Shown here: positions 15,487-22,730 of the stretch, piece by piece | Layout: each line of letters begins with the position of its first letter | How positions within the stretch are numbered: position 1 is the stretch's first letter | Assembly (NCBI GenBank): GCA_002299005.1 | Contig: DBMZ01000051.1 | Location: 1-22,730 of the forward strand | DNA: 22,730 nucleotides | Origin: Alphaproteobacteria bacterium UBA685 | Lineage (GTDB): Bacteria > Pseudomonadota > Alphaproteobacteria > Puniceispirillales > Puniceispirillaceae | Direction of reading: 5' to 3' | Program-made: the position numbers and the translations under genes | The notes under the pieces: model-generated | The model's database searches: none | The model's input: the letters and a program-made list of their open reading frames with translations, nothing else | Told to the model about the DNA's origin: nothing

Positions 15487-15885
15487 TTAGAATACCATGC
15501 ACAGCACTTCGCCGCCGACATTAGCATCACGTGCTTCATTGTCAGACAACACGCCGCGCGGTGTCGATAGGATTGAGATACCAAGGCCGTTATATACGCG
15601 CTTCAATTCTTTAATACCAGAATAGACGCGGCGACCAGGGCGAGATACACGCTGAATCTGTGAGATTACAGGGGCACCTTCATGATATTTCAGTTCAATC
15701 TTAAGCTCAGAGATACCTGTGCTGATTTCCACTGAAGAATAGTCACGAATATAGCCTTCGCGCTTTAGAACTTCCAAAACGTTTGAGCGTAGACGAGATG
15801 CAGGGCTAGAGACGACAGATTTACCTGCGCTCTGGCCGTTGCGGATACGGGTGAGCATATCACCGAGAGGATCACTCATAGACAT
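15487..15885 (-). CDS. rpsH: 30S ribosomal protein S8
   Basis: The 132-residue sequence has the S8 start [15 protein letters not shown], the middle part [24 protein letters not shown], and the C-terminal [30 protein letters not shown]8 binds the central domain of 16S rRNA and in E. coli represses the spc operon at the rplE site; no obvious copy of the 16S binding site was found by eye at rplE here. The ATG at 15885 has GGGAGG upstream and is preferred over the one at 15879. Confidence 0.98.
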   Translation of the reverse strand: MSMSDPLGDMLTRIRNGQSAGKSVVSSPASRLRSNVLEVLKREGYIRDYSSVEISTGISELKIELKYHEGAPVISQIQRVSRPGRRVYSGIKELKRVYNGLGISILSTPRGVLSDNEARDANVGGEVLCMVF

Positions 15886-15903
15886 AAATAGGGCCTCCCT
15901 TTC

Positions 15904-16209
15904 TTACCAGCTAGACTTCGTGATGCCAGGGATCTGACCAAGTGAGGCCAAATCGCGCAGGGCGATACGAGACATTTTCATTTTGCGATAGTAACCACGT
16001 GGACGGCCTGTGACCTCACAACGGTTACGAATACGGGTGCGTGAGCTATCACGTGGTTCTTCATTTAGCTTCAACTGTGCAGCAAAACGCTCTTCTAGAG
16101 GCTTTGACTTATCACGGATGATAGCACGAAGAGCTTCACGACGAGCTCCTTTTGCTTCGACTGTGCGAATGCGACGCTTATTCTTTTCAACAGCGCTTAC
16201 TTTAGCCAT
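15904..16209 (-). CDS. rpsN: 30S ribosomal protein S14, long zinc-free form
   Basis: Starting at the ATG at 16209 (AGGAA six bases upstream) gives 101 residues, [20 protein letters not shown] through [19 protein letters not shown] and IPGITKSSW. This length and the lack of paired CxxC motifs mark the long, zinc-independent S14. A reading extended to 16290 overlaps rplE by 56 bases and adds 27 residues unlike S14, so I reject it. S14 assembles late in the head of the small subunit. Confidence 0.98.
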   Translation of the reverse strand: MAKVSAVEKNKRRIRTVEAKGARREALRAIIRDKSKPLEERFAAQLKLNEEPRDSSRTRIRNRCEVTGRPRGYYRKMKMSRIALRDLASLGQIPGITKSSW

Positions 16210-16234
16210 GGTATGTTCCTTTTTATTCCGATGG

Positions 16235-16780
16235 TTAGGCGCTAATGAACGGGAACTGAAGTGCACGAAGCAATTCGCGTCCCTCATCATCGCTCTTAGC
16301 CGATGTTACGACAATGATGTCCATGCCACGCATCTCATCGACTGAATCATAATCAATCTCTGGGAATACGATCTGCTCTTTCAGACCCATTGAGTAGTTA
16401 CCGTTACCATCAAAGCTCTTGCCATTCAGGCCGCGGAAGTCACGAACACGTGGCAATGCCACATTGACCAGACGATCAAGGAATTCGTACATACGCTCGC
16501 CGCGCAAAGTTACTTTACAACCGATAGGCATGCCCTCACGCAATTTGAAAGACGCATTCGCTTTCTTTGCACGAGTTACAACAGGCTTTTGGCCTGAAAT
16601 TGCTGCCATTTCAGCGACTGCTGCTTCAATCTTCTTAGAGTCGCGAACCGCTGACCCTACACCCATGTTCAAGACAACTTTTTGAACACGTGGAGCTTCT
16701 AGAACATTCCCGTAATTGAATTGTTCCATCAGAGCCGGGCGAACAGCCGTCAGATATTGTTCTTCAAGACGCGTTTTCAT
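16235..16780 (-). CDS. rplE: 50S ribosomal protein L5
   Basis: A 181-residue protein of typical length. It has [74 protein letters not shown] and the end [14 protein letters not shown]5 binds 5S rRNA and contacts the P-site tRNA and S13. It follows rplX by 17 bases. Confidence 0.99.
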   Translation of the reverse strand: MKTRLEEQYLTAVRPALMEQFNYGNVLEAPRVQKVVLNMGVGSAVRDSKKIEAAVAEMAAISGQKPVVTRAKKANASFKLREGMPIGCKVTLRGERMYEFLDRLVNVALPRVRDFRGLNGKSFDGNGNYSMGLKEQIVFPEIDYDSVDEMRGMDIIVVTSAKSDDEGRELLRALQFPFISA

Positions 16781-16797
16781 CTCAGCCTTCCTGCTTA

Positions 16798-17112
16798 TTA
16801 ACCAATGACCTTGCCAGATGCTTTTGCTACACGTTGCTTCTGACCGTCTTTAGAGACGATAGAAACACGTGTCGCAGCACCTGAATCAGGGTCGATGTGA
16901 GCGACATTAGAAATGGCAATAGGTGCTTCAAACGCCTCGATGCCACCAGCATTAGTCTGGCTTGGACGAGTATGGCGCTTTACCACATTGATGCCTTGGA
17001 CACGTACGCGTGCATCTGCACGAAGTACTTCCAAAACTTCACCTTTTTTACCGCGGTCACGACCAGTTGTCACAACTACCTGGTCACCCTTTTTAATTTT
17101 AAACTGGGCCAT
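16798..17112 (-). CDS. rplX: 50S ribosomal protein L24
   Basis: The 104-residue protein begins [19 protein letters not shown] followed by [10 protein letters not shown], a KOW motif, then [30 protein letters not shown]24 initiates large-subunit assembly by binding the 5' domain of 23S rRNA near the exit tunnel. Its ATG overlaps the rplN TAA by one base (TAATG), so translation is likely coupled. Confidence 0.99.
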   Translation of the reverse strand: MAQFKIKKGDQVVVTTGRDRGKKGEVLEVLRADARVRVQGINVVKRHTRPSQTNAGGIEAFEAPIAISNVAHIDPDSGAATRVSIVSKDGQKQRVAKASGKVIG

Positions 17113-17480
17113 TATAACACCTCCGGTGCCAGTGAGATAATCTTCATGAAGTTGCGCGAGCGCAATTCACGTGTCACTGGGCCAAAAATACGTGTGCCGA
17201 TTGGTTCGTTCTGCTTGTTAAGCAAAACAGCGGCATTTTTATCAAAGCGAATAACTGAACCGTCTGGACGACGAATTTCAGAGGCTGTGCGCACGATAAC
17301 CGCGCGATATACATCACCCTTTTTCACTTTACCACGTGGGATTGCCTCTTTAACAGAGACAACGATCACATCGCCTACACCGGCGATCATGCGACCGGAG
17401 CCACCTAGAACCTTGATACACTGGACCCGGCGTGCGCCTGAGTTATCAGCTACTTCAAGGTTTGACTGCATTTGAATCAT
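17112..17480 (-). CDS. rplN: 50S ribosomal protein L14
   Basis: The 122-residue sequence is a textbook L14: [56 protein letters not shown] and [14 protein letters not shown]14 forms part of an intersubunit bridge and is the docking site of the silencing factor RsfS. Length is exactly the common bacterial one. Confidence 0.99.
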   Translation of the reverse strand: MIQMQSNLEVADNSGARRVQCIKVLGGSGRMIAGVGDVIVVSVKEAIPRGKVKKGDVYRAVIVRTASEIRRPDGSVIRFDKNAAVLLNKQNEPIGTRIFGPVTRELRSRNFMKIISLAPEVL

Positions 17481-17497
17481 GACGTGTCCCCTATCCC

Positions 17498-17737
17498 TTA
17501 CTTAGAGTCTTCATAGACCACTTCAAAGGTCTTTGTTTTTGACACTGGCACACATTCGCGGATGCGAACGCTGTCACCTGTCTTGAACTTATTTTGAGCA
17601 TCATGAGCCGCAAATTTCTTGCTCTTCGTGATGAACTTCTTGTAAACGGGATGCATAATGCGGCGTTCGACACGAACCACCACAGTTTGTTCAGCTTTAT
17701 CGCTTACAACTGTTCCCTGCATAATACGCTTTGGCAT
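17498..17737 (-). CDS. rpsQ: 30S ribosomal protein S17
   Basis: A 79-residue OB-fold protein, [20 protein letters not shown], then [22 protein letters not shown] and [21 protein letters not shown]. It is a primary binder of 16S rRNA helix 11. It sits 20 bases after rpmC. Nothing is unusual. Confidence 0.98.
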   Translation of the reverse strand: MPKRIMQGTVVSDKAEQTVVVRVERRIMHPVYKKFITKSKKFAAHDAQNKFKTGDSVRIRECVPVSKTKTFEVVYEDSK

Positions 17738-17757
17738 CGTTTATATCCTTCAACCAC

Positions 17758-17964
17758 TTATGCGTCAGCTGATGCTAACTTTTGACCAAGCACGGTTTTA
17801 ATACGTGCAATTTCGCGACGAATTGTGCGCATGCGAGCTGTGTTTTGCAGCTCACCAGAAGCTCTTTGAAAACGCAGATTAAACTGCTCTTTTTTCAAAT
17901 CGACAATCTGTGTCTTTAGCTCATCAACTGTATTAGCGCGAAGATTTTCAGCTTGTTTAGACAT
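17758..17964 (-). CDS. rpmC: 50S ribosomal protein L29
   Basis: A 68-residue all-helical protein with the L29 pattern [39 protein letters not shown] and [14 protein letters not shown]. It sits at the tunnel exit beside L23, where SRP and trigger factor dock. Position between rplP and rpsQ is the usual one. Confidence 0.98.
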   Translation of the reverse strand: MSKQAENLRANTVDELKTQIVDLKKEQFNLRFQRASGELQNTARMRTIRREIARIKTVLGQKLASADA

Positions 17965-17979
17965 TATTCAATCTCCCCT

Positions 17980-18399
17980 TTAGTCAACATCGCCAAGACG
18001 GCGGACAATTTTTGTATCGATTGGCAGCTTTGCAGAAGCCAACTTTAGCGCTTCTGACGCCAATTCCCATGATACACCATCAATCTCAAACATAATGCGA
18101 CCAGGTGCGACACGTGCTACCCAAAATTCTGGGTTACCTTTACCCTTACCCATACGAACTTCGGCAGGCTTAGATGATACAGGCACATCAGGAAAGACGC
18201 GGATCCAGACGCGGCCAGCACGACGCAAGTGACGTGTAATCGCACGTCTTGCAGCTTCGATTTGACGCGCTGTAATACGCTCTGGTGACATGGCTTTCAA
18301 GCCGTATGCGCCAAAGTTCAGCTGTGTGCCGCCCTTGGCATTGCCGTGAATACGCCCTTTATGAGCTTTACGGAACTTAGTACGTTTTGGTGACAACAT
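17980..18399 (-). CDS. rplP: 50S ribosomal protein L16
   Basis: The 139-residue protein begins [20 protein letters not shown], has [40 protein letters not shown] with the Arg region that is hydroxylated in some bacteria, and [20 protein letters not shown]16 shapes the A-site tRNA pocket of the large subunit. Confidence 0.99.
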   Translation of the reverse strand: MLSPKRTKFRKAHKGRIHGNAKGGTQLNFGAYGLKAMSPERITARQIEAARRAITRHLRRAGRVWIRVFPDVPVSSKPAEVRMGKGKGNPEFWVARVAPGRIMFEIDGVSWELASEALKLASAKLPIDTKIVRRLGDVD

Positions 18400-18414
18400 T
18401 GTCTTGTCTCCTTC

Positions 18415-19116
18415 TTAGCGATCAGCGCCTGAACGAGGACCTGATTGACCAGGGTTTTCATTCAGTCGCTTATCTTGTGCCATTGGGTCATGGGCCATCA
18501 CTTCACCTTTGAAGATCCAAACCTTGATACCGATAGCACCGTAAGTTGTTTGTGCAGTTGATTCTGCGTAATCCACCTCAGCACGAAGTGTGTGTAGTGG
18601 CACGCGGCCTTCACGATACCATTCTGTACGTGCAATCTCAGCACCGCCAAGACGACCTGCACAGTTGATACGAACACCCTCTGCCCCAAGACGCATCGCT
18701 GATTGAACAGCGCGCTTCATGGCACGGCGGAAACCAACACGACGCTCAAGCTGCTGTGCGATATTCTCGCCCACTAGCTTTGCATCAACCTCTGGCTTGC
18801 GAATTTCAACAATGTTCAAGCTCACTTCTGTGCCAACACGCTTTGTTAGCTCGGCACGTAGCTTTTCAATGTCCTGACCCTTCTTACCAATGATAAGACC
18901 AGGGCGACCAGCATAGATTGTGATACGTGCACGGCCCGCAGGACGCTCAATCACAACACGGCTGATACCAGCAGGCTTCAACAAATCCATCAAGTATGTA
19001 CGCAACTCAATGTCTTTATGCAAAAGCGTGCCGTAATTCTTGCCGGCGTACCAACGAGAATCCCAGGTGCGGTTAATACCGACGCGCAGGCCGATTGGCT
19101 TTACTTTATTACCCAT
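18415..19116 (-). CDS. rpsC: 30S ribosomal protein S3
   Basis: The 233-residue S3 starts [20 protein letters not shown]. It has a type II KH domain ([20 protein letters not shown]), the [19 protein letters not shown] strand, [20 protein letters not shown] and a C-terminal domain ending in a flexible polar tail. S3 lines the mRNA entry channel and helps unwind mRNA. Its ATG overlaps the rplV TAA by one base. Confidence 0.99.
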   Translation of the reverse strand: MGNKVKPIGLRVGINRTWDSRWYAGKNYGTLLHKDIELRTYLMDLLKPAGISRVVIERPAGRARITIYAGRPGLIIGKKGQDIEKLRAELTKRVGTEVSLNIVEIRKPEVDAKLVGENIAQQLERRVGFRRAMKRAVQSAMRLGAEGVRINCAGRLGGAEIARTEWYREGRVPLHTLRAEVDYAESTAQTTYGAIGIKVWIFKGEVMAHDPMAQDKRLNENPGQSGPRSGADR

Positions 19117-19496
19117 TAGGCCTGCTCCCCTTTTTCGCTCAGGATGATTGTAAGGTGTGAGAATGGCTTCAAAATCTTTGCGCCTCTCCCTCTTGCACGA
19201 GCGCGGAAACGCTTCATCACAAGGCCCTTACCAACATAGGCTTCTTTAACATATAGACGATCAACATCCAATGAATGGTTGTTCTCTGCATTCGCAATCG
19301 CTGATTCAAGCGTCTTTTGTACATCATTAGAGATGCGACGACGCGAGAATTGAAGCGCTGCGACTGCCTTAGAGGCATCCATACCGCGGATCATTGTTGC
19401 AACCAAGTTCAGCTTTTGTGGGCTGACACGCAAGTTACGAAGTACCGCTTTGGCTTCATTATCAGCCAGTGCGCGTGGCTTTGCACTTTTACCCAT
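19116..19496 (-). CDS. rplV: 50S ribosomal protein L22
   Basis: The 126-residue protein has [37 protein letters not shown] and the long beta-hairpin with [20 protein letters not shown] that lines the exit tunnel constriction, where macrolide resistance mutations arise in other species. I use the ATG at 19496. A GTG three bases upstream is too close to the ribosome site TAGGAG, whose TAG is also the rpsS stop codon. Confidence 0.98.
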   Translation of the reverse strand: MGKSAKPRALADNEAKAVLRNLRVSPQKLNLVATMIRGMDASKAVAALQFSRRRISNDVQKTLESAIANAENNHSLDVDRLYVKEAYVGKGLVMKRFRARARGRGAKILKPFSHLTIILSEKGEQA

Positions 19497-19505
19497 CACT
19501 CACTC

Positions 19506-19781
19506 CTAACGCTTTGATTTCTTGTCAGCGGCGTGACCATAGTAAGTACGAGTAGGTGAAAACTCACCAAACTTGTGACCAACCATGTCTTCACTTACGT
19601 TGACAGGAATAAATTTTTGACCGTTATAGACCCCAAAAGTCAGACCTACAAACTGTGGAAGAATTGTCGAACGACGTGACCAAATTTTAATCACATCATT
19701 ACGGCCAGAGGCAGATGCCTTCTCAGCTTTCTTCAAAAGATACCCATCAACAAATGGGCCTTTCCAAACAGAACGTGCCAT
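19506..19781 (-). CDS. rpsS: 30S ribosomal protein S19
   Basis: The 91-residue protein reads [20 protein letters not shown], then [39 protein letters not shown] and [20 protein letters not shown]. It matches S19 of the small-subunit head from end to end. It lies 19 bases after rplB. Confidence 0.99.
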   Translation of the reverse strand: MARSVWKGPFVDGYLLKKAEKASASGRNDVIKIWSRRSTILPQFVGLTFGVYNGQKFIPVNVSEDMVGHKFGEFSPTRTYYGHAADKKSKR

Positions 19782-19800
19782 TATGCTATCGCCCCTTCAC

Positions 19801-20622
19801 TTAAGACTTGCGACGACGGACAATCAAACGATCCGTCTTCTTGTTATTACGTGTACGCTTGCCCTTGGTTGGCTTACCCCAAGGTGTCACTGGATGGCGA
19901 CCACCTGAAGTCTTACCCTCACCACCACCATGTGGGTGATCGACAGGGTTCATGACAACACCACGAACATGTGGACGCTTGCCAAGCCAACGGTTACGAC
20001 CCGCTTTACCAATTTTGATGTTTTGCTGGTCTGGGTTAGATACCGCACCAATTGATGCCATACACTCAGAGCGAACAAGACGAACTTCACCAGAAGCCAA
20101 GCGCAAGATAGCATGACCACGGTCACGACCAACAAGCTGTACATATGTGCCAGCTGAGCGCGCCATCTGACCACCCTTACCAGGCTTCATTTCAACGTTA
20201 TGCACCAATGTGCCAACAGGAATGTTTGCCAATGGCAATGCGTTACCAGGCTTAATGTCTGAACCAACGCCAGCTTCAACCTTGTCACCAACGGCCAAAC
20301 GCTGTGGTGCTAGGATGTATGACTGCTCACCATCTGGATAGGTGATAAGCGCGATGAAAGCTGTGCGGTTTGGATCATATTCTAGACGCTCAACAGTGGC
20401 CATGCCGCCTTTTGTGCGCTTGAAGTCAATCATACGGTAGCGACGCTTATGACCGCCACCTTTTTGCCACGCTGTAACGTGACCTGAATTGTTACGACCA
20501 CCTGTCTTTGTAAGACCTTCAGTCAACTTCTTGACAGGGCCACCCTTGTACAGAGCAGACTTGTCAACAAGAACAAGATTACGTTGACCAGGAGTATTAG
20601 GTTTGAACTGTTTTAATGCCAT
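19801..20622 (-). CDS. rplB: 50S ribosomal protein L2
   Basis: The 273-residue L2 begins [20 protein letters not shown]. It holds [20 protein letters not shown], the OB-like and SH3-like domains, and the conserved C-terminal [20 protein letters not shown], whose His region lies near the peptidyl transferase centre. L2 is needed for subunit joining. It starts four bases after rplW. Confidence 0.99.
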   Translation of the reverse strand: MALKQFKPNTPGQRNLVLVDKSALYKGGPVKKLTEGLTKTGGRNNSGHVTAWQKGGGHKRRYRMIDFKRTKGGMATVERLEYDPNRTAFIALITYPDGEQSYILAPQRLAVGDKVEAGVGSDIKPGNALPLANIPVGTLVHNVEMKPGKGGQMARSAGTYVQLVGRDRGHAILRLASGEVRLVRSECMASIGAVSNPDQQNIKIGKAGRNRWLGKRPHVRGVVMNPVDHPHGGGEGKTSGGRHPVTPWGKPTKGKRTRNNKKTDRLIVRRRKS

Positions 20623-20626
20623 GGTC

Positions 20627-20953
20627 TTAAGCCCCCATGATATCGATTGTTTGGCCTTCAGCCAAAGTCACAATCGCTTTTTTCATATCAGATCTGCGAC
20701 CAGCACGACCACGGAACATCTTGGTCTTACCCTTGGCAACCAATGTGTTAACGGCTGTGACTTTCACATCGAACAACATTTCAACAGCAGCCTTAATCTC
20801 AGGCTTTGTTGCTGTATTTGCGACAACGAAAGAAACCTGACCATGCTCAGATGCCATTGTGGCCTTTTCAGTGATTAGCGGGCGTACGATTGTATCATAA
20901 GCCTGTGCTTTGCTGATCACTGTTTCAACCTTTTTGCGCGGACGAATGCTCAT
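20627..20953 (-). CDS. rplW: 50S ribosomal protein L23
   Basis: The 108-residue sequence has the L23 core [56 protein letters not shown] and a basic stretch [19 protein letters not shown]23 is the main docking site for trigger factor and SRP at the tunnel exit. The first 13 residues ([13 protein letters not shown]) extend the E. coli N-terminus slightly. Its ATG overlaps the rplD TGA (20953-20950). Confidence 0.98.
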   Translation of the reverse strand: MSIRPRKKVETVISKAQAYDTIVRPLITEKATMASEHGQVSFVVANTATKPEIKAAVEMLFDVKVTAVNTLVAKGKTKMFRGRAGRRSDMKKAIVTLAEGQTIDIMGA

Positions 20954-21567
20954 TTCAAACGCTCCTCAAGGTATGCCACGGCGTCTTTAGATAGAACCAA
21001 AGTATCGCGGCGAATTACGTCATAGACATTAATGCCCTGCTGTGGAAGCACATCAATATGCTTGATGTTTGCAGCAGCACGACCAAAATTCTCATCAACA
21101 GCTTCGCCGGCAATGATAAGGGCGTTTGTGGCACCCAATGCGCTTAGCTGTGACTTCAATGAAGCTGTCTTACCATCTGCCTTTAGCTCATCAAGAATGA
21201 TGACCTTACCAGCAGCTTGCTTAGCTGACAGAGCTGAACGAAGACCCAATGCACGGATTTTCTTGTTCAATGAGTGCGCGTGTGAGCGAACCTGCGGGCC
21301 GTGAACAACGCCACCACCACGGAACTGAACAACTGATGCAGCACCGTGACGTGCACGACCTGTGCCCTTCTGGTTGTACATCTTCGCTGTTGTGCGAGAA
21401 ATCTCAGAGCGACCCTTCACCTTGTGCGAACCCGCACGGCGCTTGGCCAACTGCCACTTTACTACGCGGGCCATGATATCAGCGCGTGGCTCAATCGCGA
21501 AGATTGAGTCAGACACATCCATGCTGCCTGCTTTTTTATTATCAAGTGCGACGATATTAATTTTCAT
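20950..21567 (-). CDS. rplD: 50S ribosomal protein L4
   Basis: Starting at the ATG at 21567 gives [20 protein letters not shown] and 205 residues, with the tunnel-loop signature [20 protein letters not shown] and [20 protein letters not shown]4 reaches into the exit tunnel, and in gammaproteobacteria it also represses the S10 operon. A longer reading to 21606 adds 13 residues with no family match. GGAG lies six bases before the chosen ATG. The gene overlaps the end of rplC by 11 bases. Confidence 0.98.
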   Translation of the reverse strand: MKINIVALDNKKAGSMDVSDSIFAIEPRADIMARVVKWQLAKRRAGSHKVKGRSEISRTTAKMYNQKGTGRARHGAASVVQFRGGGVVHGPQVRSHAHSLNKKIRALGLRSALSAKQAAGKVIILDELKADGKTASLKSQLSALGATNALIIAGEAVDENFGRAAANIKHIDVLPQQGINVYDVIRRDTLVLSKDAVAYLEERLK

Positions 21568-22321
21568 CAGACGCTCCTTCATCACCGGCAGTTTCCACTG
21601 CTTCATTTACATCAGCTGCTTCTTCAACAACTGCGGCAGCATCTGCTGCGCCCATAAGACCTGCTGGATATGGTGCTTCATCAGGACGAGCCTTTTTGAA
21701 CGCGTCTGAGATATAAACCCAGCCATTCTTTGAGCCCGGTACAGCACCTTCAATCAAGATAACGCCTTGGTTATCATCTACAGCTACCACTGAAAGATTT
21801 TGCGCTGTAACACGTGAGGCGCCCATGTGACCGGCCATCTTCTTACCTTTGAAGACTTTGCCCGGGTCCTGACACTGGCCTGTTGAGCCGTGTGAGCGGT
21901 GTGATACTGACACACCGTGTGAGGCACGAAGACCACCAAAATTGTGACGCTTCATCGCACCAGCAAAACCCTTACCCTGGGTCGTGCCTACGACGTCAAC
22001 TTTTTGACCATTTACAAAATGTGACGGCGCAAAAGTTGAGCCAACCTCAACCATCGCATCTTCAGAGATGCGGAATTCAGCCATCTTCATCTTTGGTAGG
22101 ACAGATGCCTTTGCAAAATGACCACGCATCGCTTTTGATACGTTCTTTGCTTTGGCAGAACCGGCACCAAGCTGAAGCGCTGTATAGCCGTTCTTTTCCC
22201 CTGTCATCTGCGCAACAACCTGCACATCATCCATTTTCAAAACCGTAACTGGAACATGACGGCCGGCATCATTAAAGATGCGTGTCATTCCAAGCTTACG
22301 GGCAATTACGCCACTACGCAT
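21557..22321 (-). CDS. rplC: 50S ribosomal protein L3 with alanine/acid-rich tail
   Basis: The ATG at 22321 (AAGGGG upstream) gives [20 protein letters not shown] and 254 residues. The longer reading starts at a TTG and is rejected. Core signatures are [38 protein letters not shown] (the Gln after GSTG is the known PrmB methylation position) and [14 protein letters not shown]. The last 40 or so residues ([19 protein letters not shown] and on) are an Ala/Glu-rich tail beyond the usual ~210 residues of E. coli L3. Similar tails occur in other alphaproteobacteria. Confidence 0.98.
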   Translation of the reverse strand: MRSGVIARKLGMTRIFNDAGRHVPVTVLKMDDVQVVAQMTGEKNGYTALQLGAGSAKAKNVSKAMRGHFAKASVLPKMKMAEFRISEDAMVEVGSTFAPSHFVNGQKVDVVGTTQGKGFAGAMKRHNFGGLRASHGVSVSHRSHGSTGQCQDPGKVFKGKKMAGHMGASRVTAQNLSVVAVDDNQGVILIEGAVPGSKNGWVYISDAFKKARPDEAPYPAGLMGAADAAAVVEEAADVNEAVETAGDEGASDEN

Positions 22322-22333
22322 AACCAATTCCCC

Positions 22334-22642
22334 TTAAAGCTTAATTTCGACGTCAACGCCAGCTGCAAGATCAAGCTTCATAAGAGCATCTACAGTCTGT
22401 GGAGTTGGATCGATAATATCTAATAGACGCTTGTGAGTTCTCATTTCGAACTGCTCACGGCTCTTTTTATCAATGTGCGGCGAACGCAGCACAGTATATT
22501 TGCGCAAATTCGTCGGAAGTGGGATTGGGCCACGGACTTCAGCGCCGGTGCGCTTTGCAGTGCTCACAATCTCATTCGTAGATTGATCTAGAATACGATG
22601 ATCAAATGCTTTTAACCGAATACGAATATTCTGGCTTTCCAT
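22334..22642 (-). CDS. rpsJ: 30S ribosomal protein S10 / NusE
   Basis: The 102-residue protein reads [20 protein letters not shown], then [40 protein letters not shown] and [16 protein letters not shown], complete S10. S10 belongs to the small-subunit head and, as NusE, pairs with NusB in antitermination and links NusG to the ribosome. It opens the S10 block 68 bases after the probable tuf stop, with AGGGAA upstream of the ATG. Confidence 0.99.
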   Translation of the reverse strand: MESQNIRIRLKAFDHRILDQSTNEIVSTAKRTGAEVRGPIPLPTNLRKYTVLRSPHIDKKSREQFEMRTHKRLLDIIDPTPQTVDALMKLDLAAGVDVEIKL

Positions 22643-22670
22643 GGCGATATTCCCTTTTCAAACAGCGGTA

Positions 22671-22695
22671 AAGAGAGGCCGCCATGGCCTCTCTT
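22671..22695 (-). promoter_or_regulatory. Perfect hairpin in the tuf-rpsJ gap
   Basis: AAGAGAGGCC pairs perfectly with GGCCTCTCTT around a 5-base loop (10 bp). On the minus strand only TTT then ACCGC follows, so as a terminator it would be weak. It lies 28 bases before the rpsJ ATG and could be a partial terminator, an RNase processing site or a leader structure. Confidence 0.6.
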
Positions 22696-22710
22696 AGCAT
22701 TGTTATATAC

Positions 22711-22730
22711 TTACTTAATGATAGATGCAA
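22711..22730 (-). CDS. tuf: Probable 3' end of elongation factor Tu gene (6 codons visible)
   Basis: The minus strand from the window edge reads Ala-Ser-Ile-Ile-Lys-stop (GCA to TAA, 22728-22711). Elongation factor Tu commonly ends in GVVxxII(E/K), and tuf commonly precedes rpsJ in alphaproteobacteria, so this is most likely its C-terminus. The identification rests on only five residues and gene order. Confidence 0.55.

Noticed and set aside
16210..16290. 27-residue N-terminal extension of rpsN
   Set aside because: It overlaps the rplE coding end, has no S14 similarity, and AGGAA sits correctly before the ATG at 16209.
16897..17475. 192-codon plus-strand reading frame opposite rplX and rplN
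   Set aside because: It is antisense to two certain ribosomal genes and has no family resemblance.

Overview
The window looks like a chromosomal segment of an alphaproteobacterium, at roughly 50% GC by eye. The evidence for this is gene order and protein form. A short-type adenylate kinase gene sits between secY and rpsM, rpmJ is absent there, L17 carries an acidic C-terminal tail, and a rarA / RNase-H-like / crcB block lies on the far side of the locus. The accessory secreted proteins would suit a free-living, perhaps marine, species, but that is a guess. Every gene I support is on the minus strand, so transcription runs from high to low coordinates.

Region 1 (22730 to 8855) is a continuous S10-spc-alpha ribosomal superoperon: the last codons of a probable tuf, then rpsJ-rplC-rplD-rplW-rplB-rpsS-rplV-rpsC-rplP-rpmC-rpsQ-rplN-rplX-rplE-rpsN-rpsH-rplF-rplR-rpsE-rpmD-rplO-secY-adk-rpsM-rpsK-rpoA-rplQ. 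Genes overlap or lie within about 40 bases of each other except at three places. These are tuf-rpsJ (68 bases, a perfect hairpin), adk-rpsM (117 bases, a strong internal promoter) and rpsK-rpoA (123 bases, two consecutive RNA hairpins). A strong intrinsic terminator follows rplQ. Several longest-possible starts were trimmed: rplC, rplD, rplV, rpsN, rpsE and rpsM, the last to a GTG start.

Region 2 (about 8790 to 2427) is accessory. It holds three single-gene units, each with its own terminator: a 1041-residue RTX calcium-binding protein with nested repeats, a periplasmic ferric-iron-binding protein whose promoter overlaps a candidate Fur box, and a 499-residue cadherin-like plus RTX protein. 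Neither RTX protein has a signal peptide, which suggests type I secretion. No exporter, iron permease or ATPase is present.

Region 3 (2418 to 1) is rarA, then a DUF429-like RNase-H-fold protein, then the start of crcB (fluoride channel). These are joined by two ATGA stop/start overlaps. A promoter with an extended -10 lies just before the terminator that separates them from region 2.

The ribosomal part is ordinary. The points worth a second look are the two-level repeat in the large RTX protein, the iron/RTX cluster placed between rplQ and rarA, the rpsK-rpoA hairpins and the promoter-terminator overlap upstream of rarA. I see no CRISPR array, transposase, tRNA or rRNA, and no clear evidence of a wholly new system.
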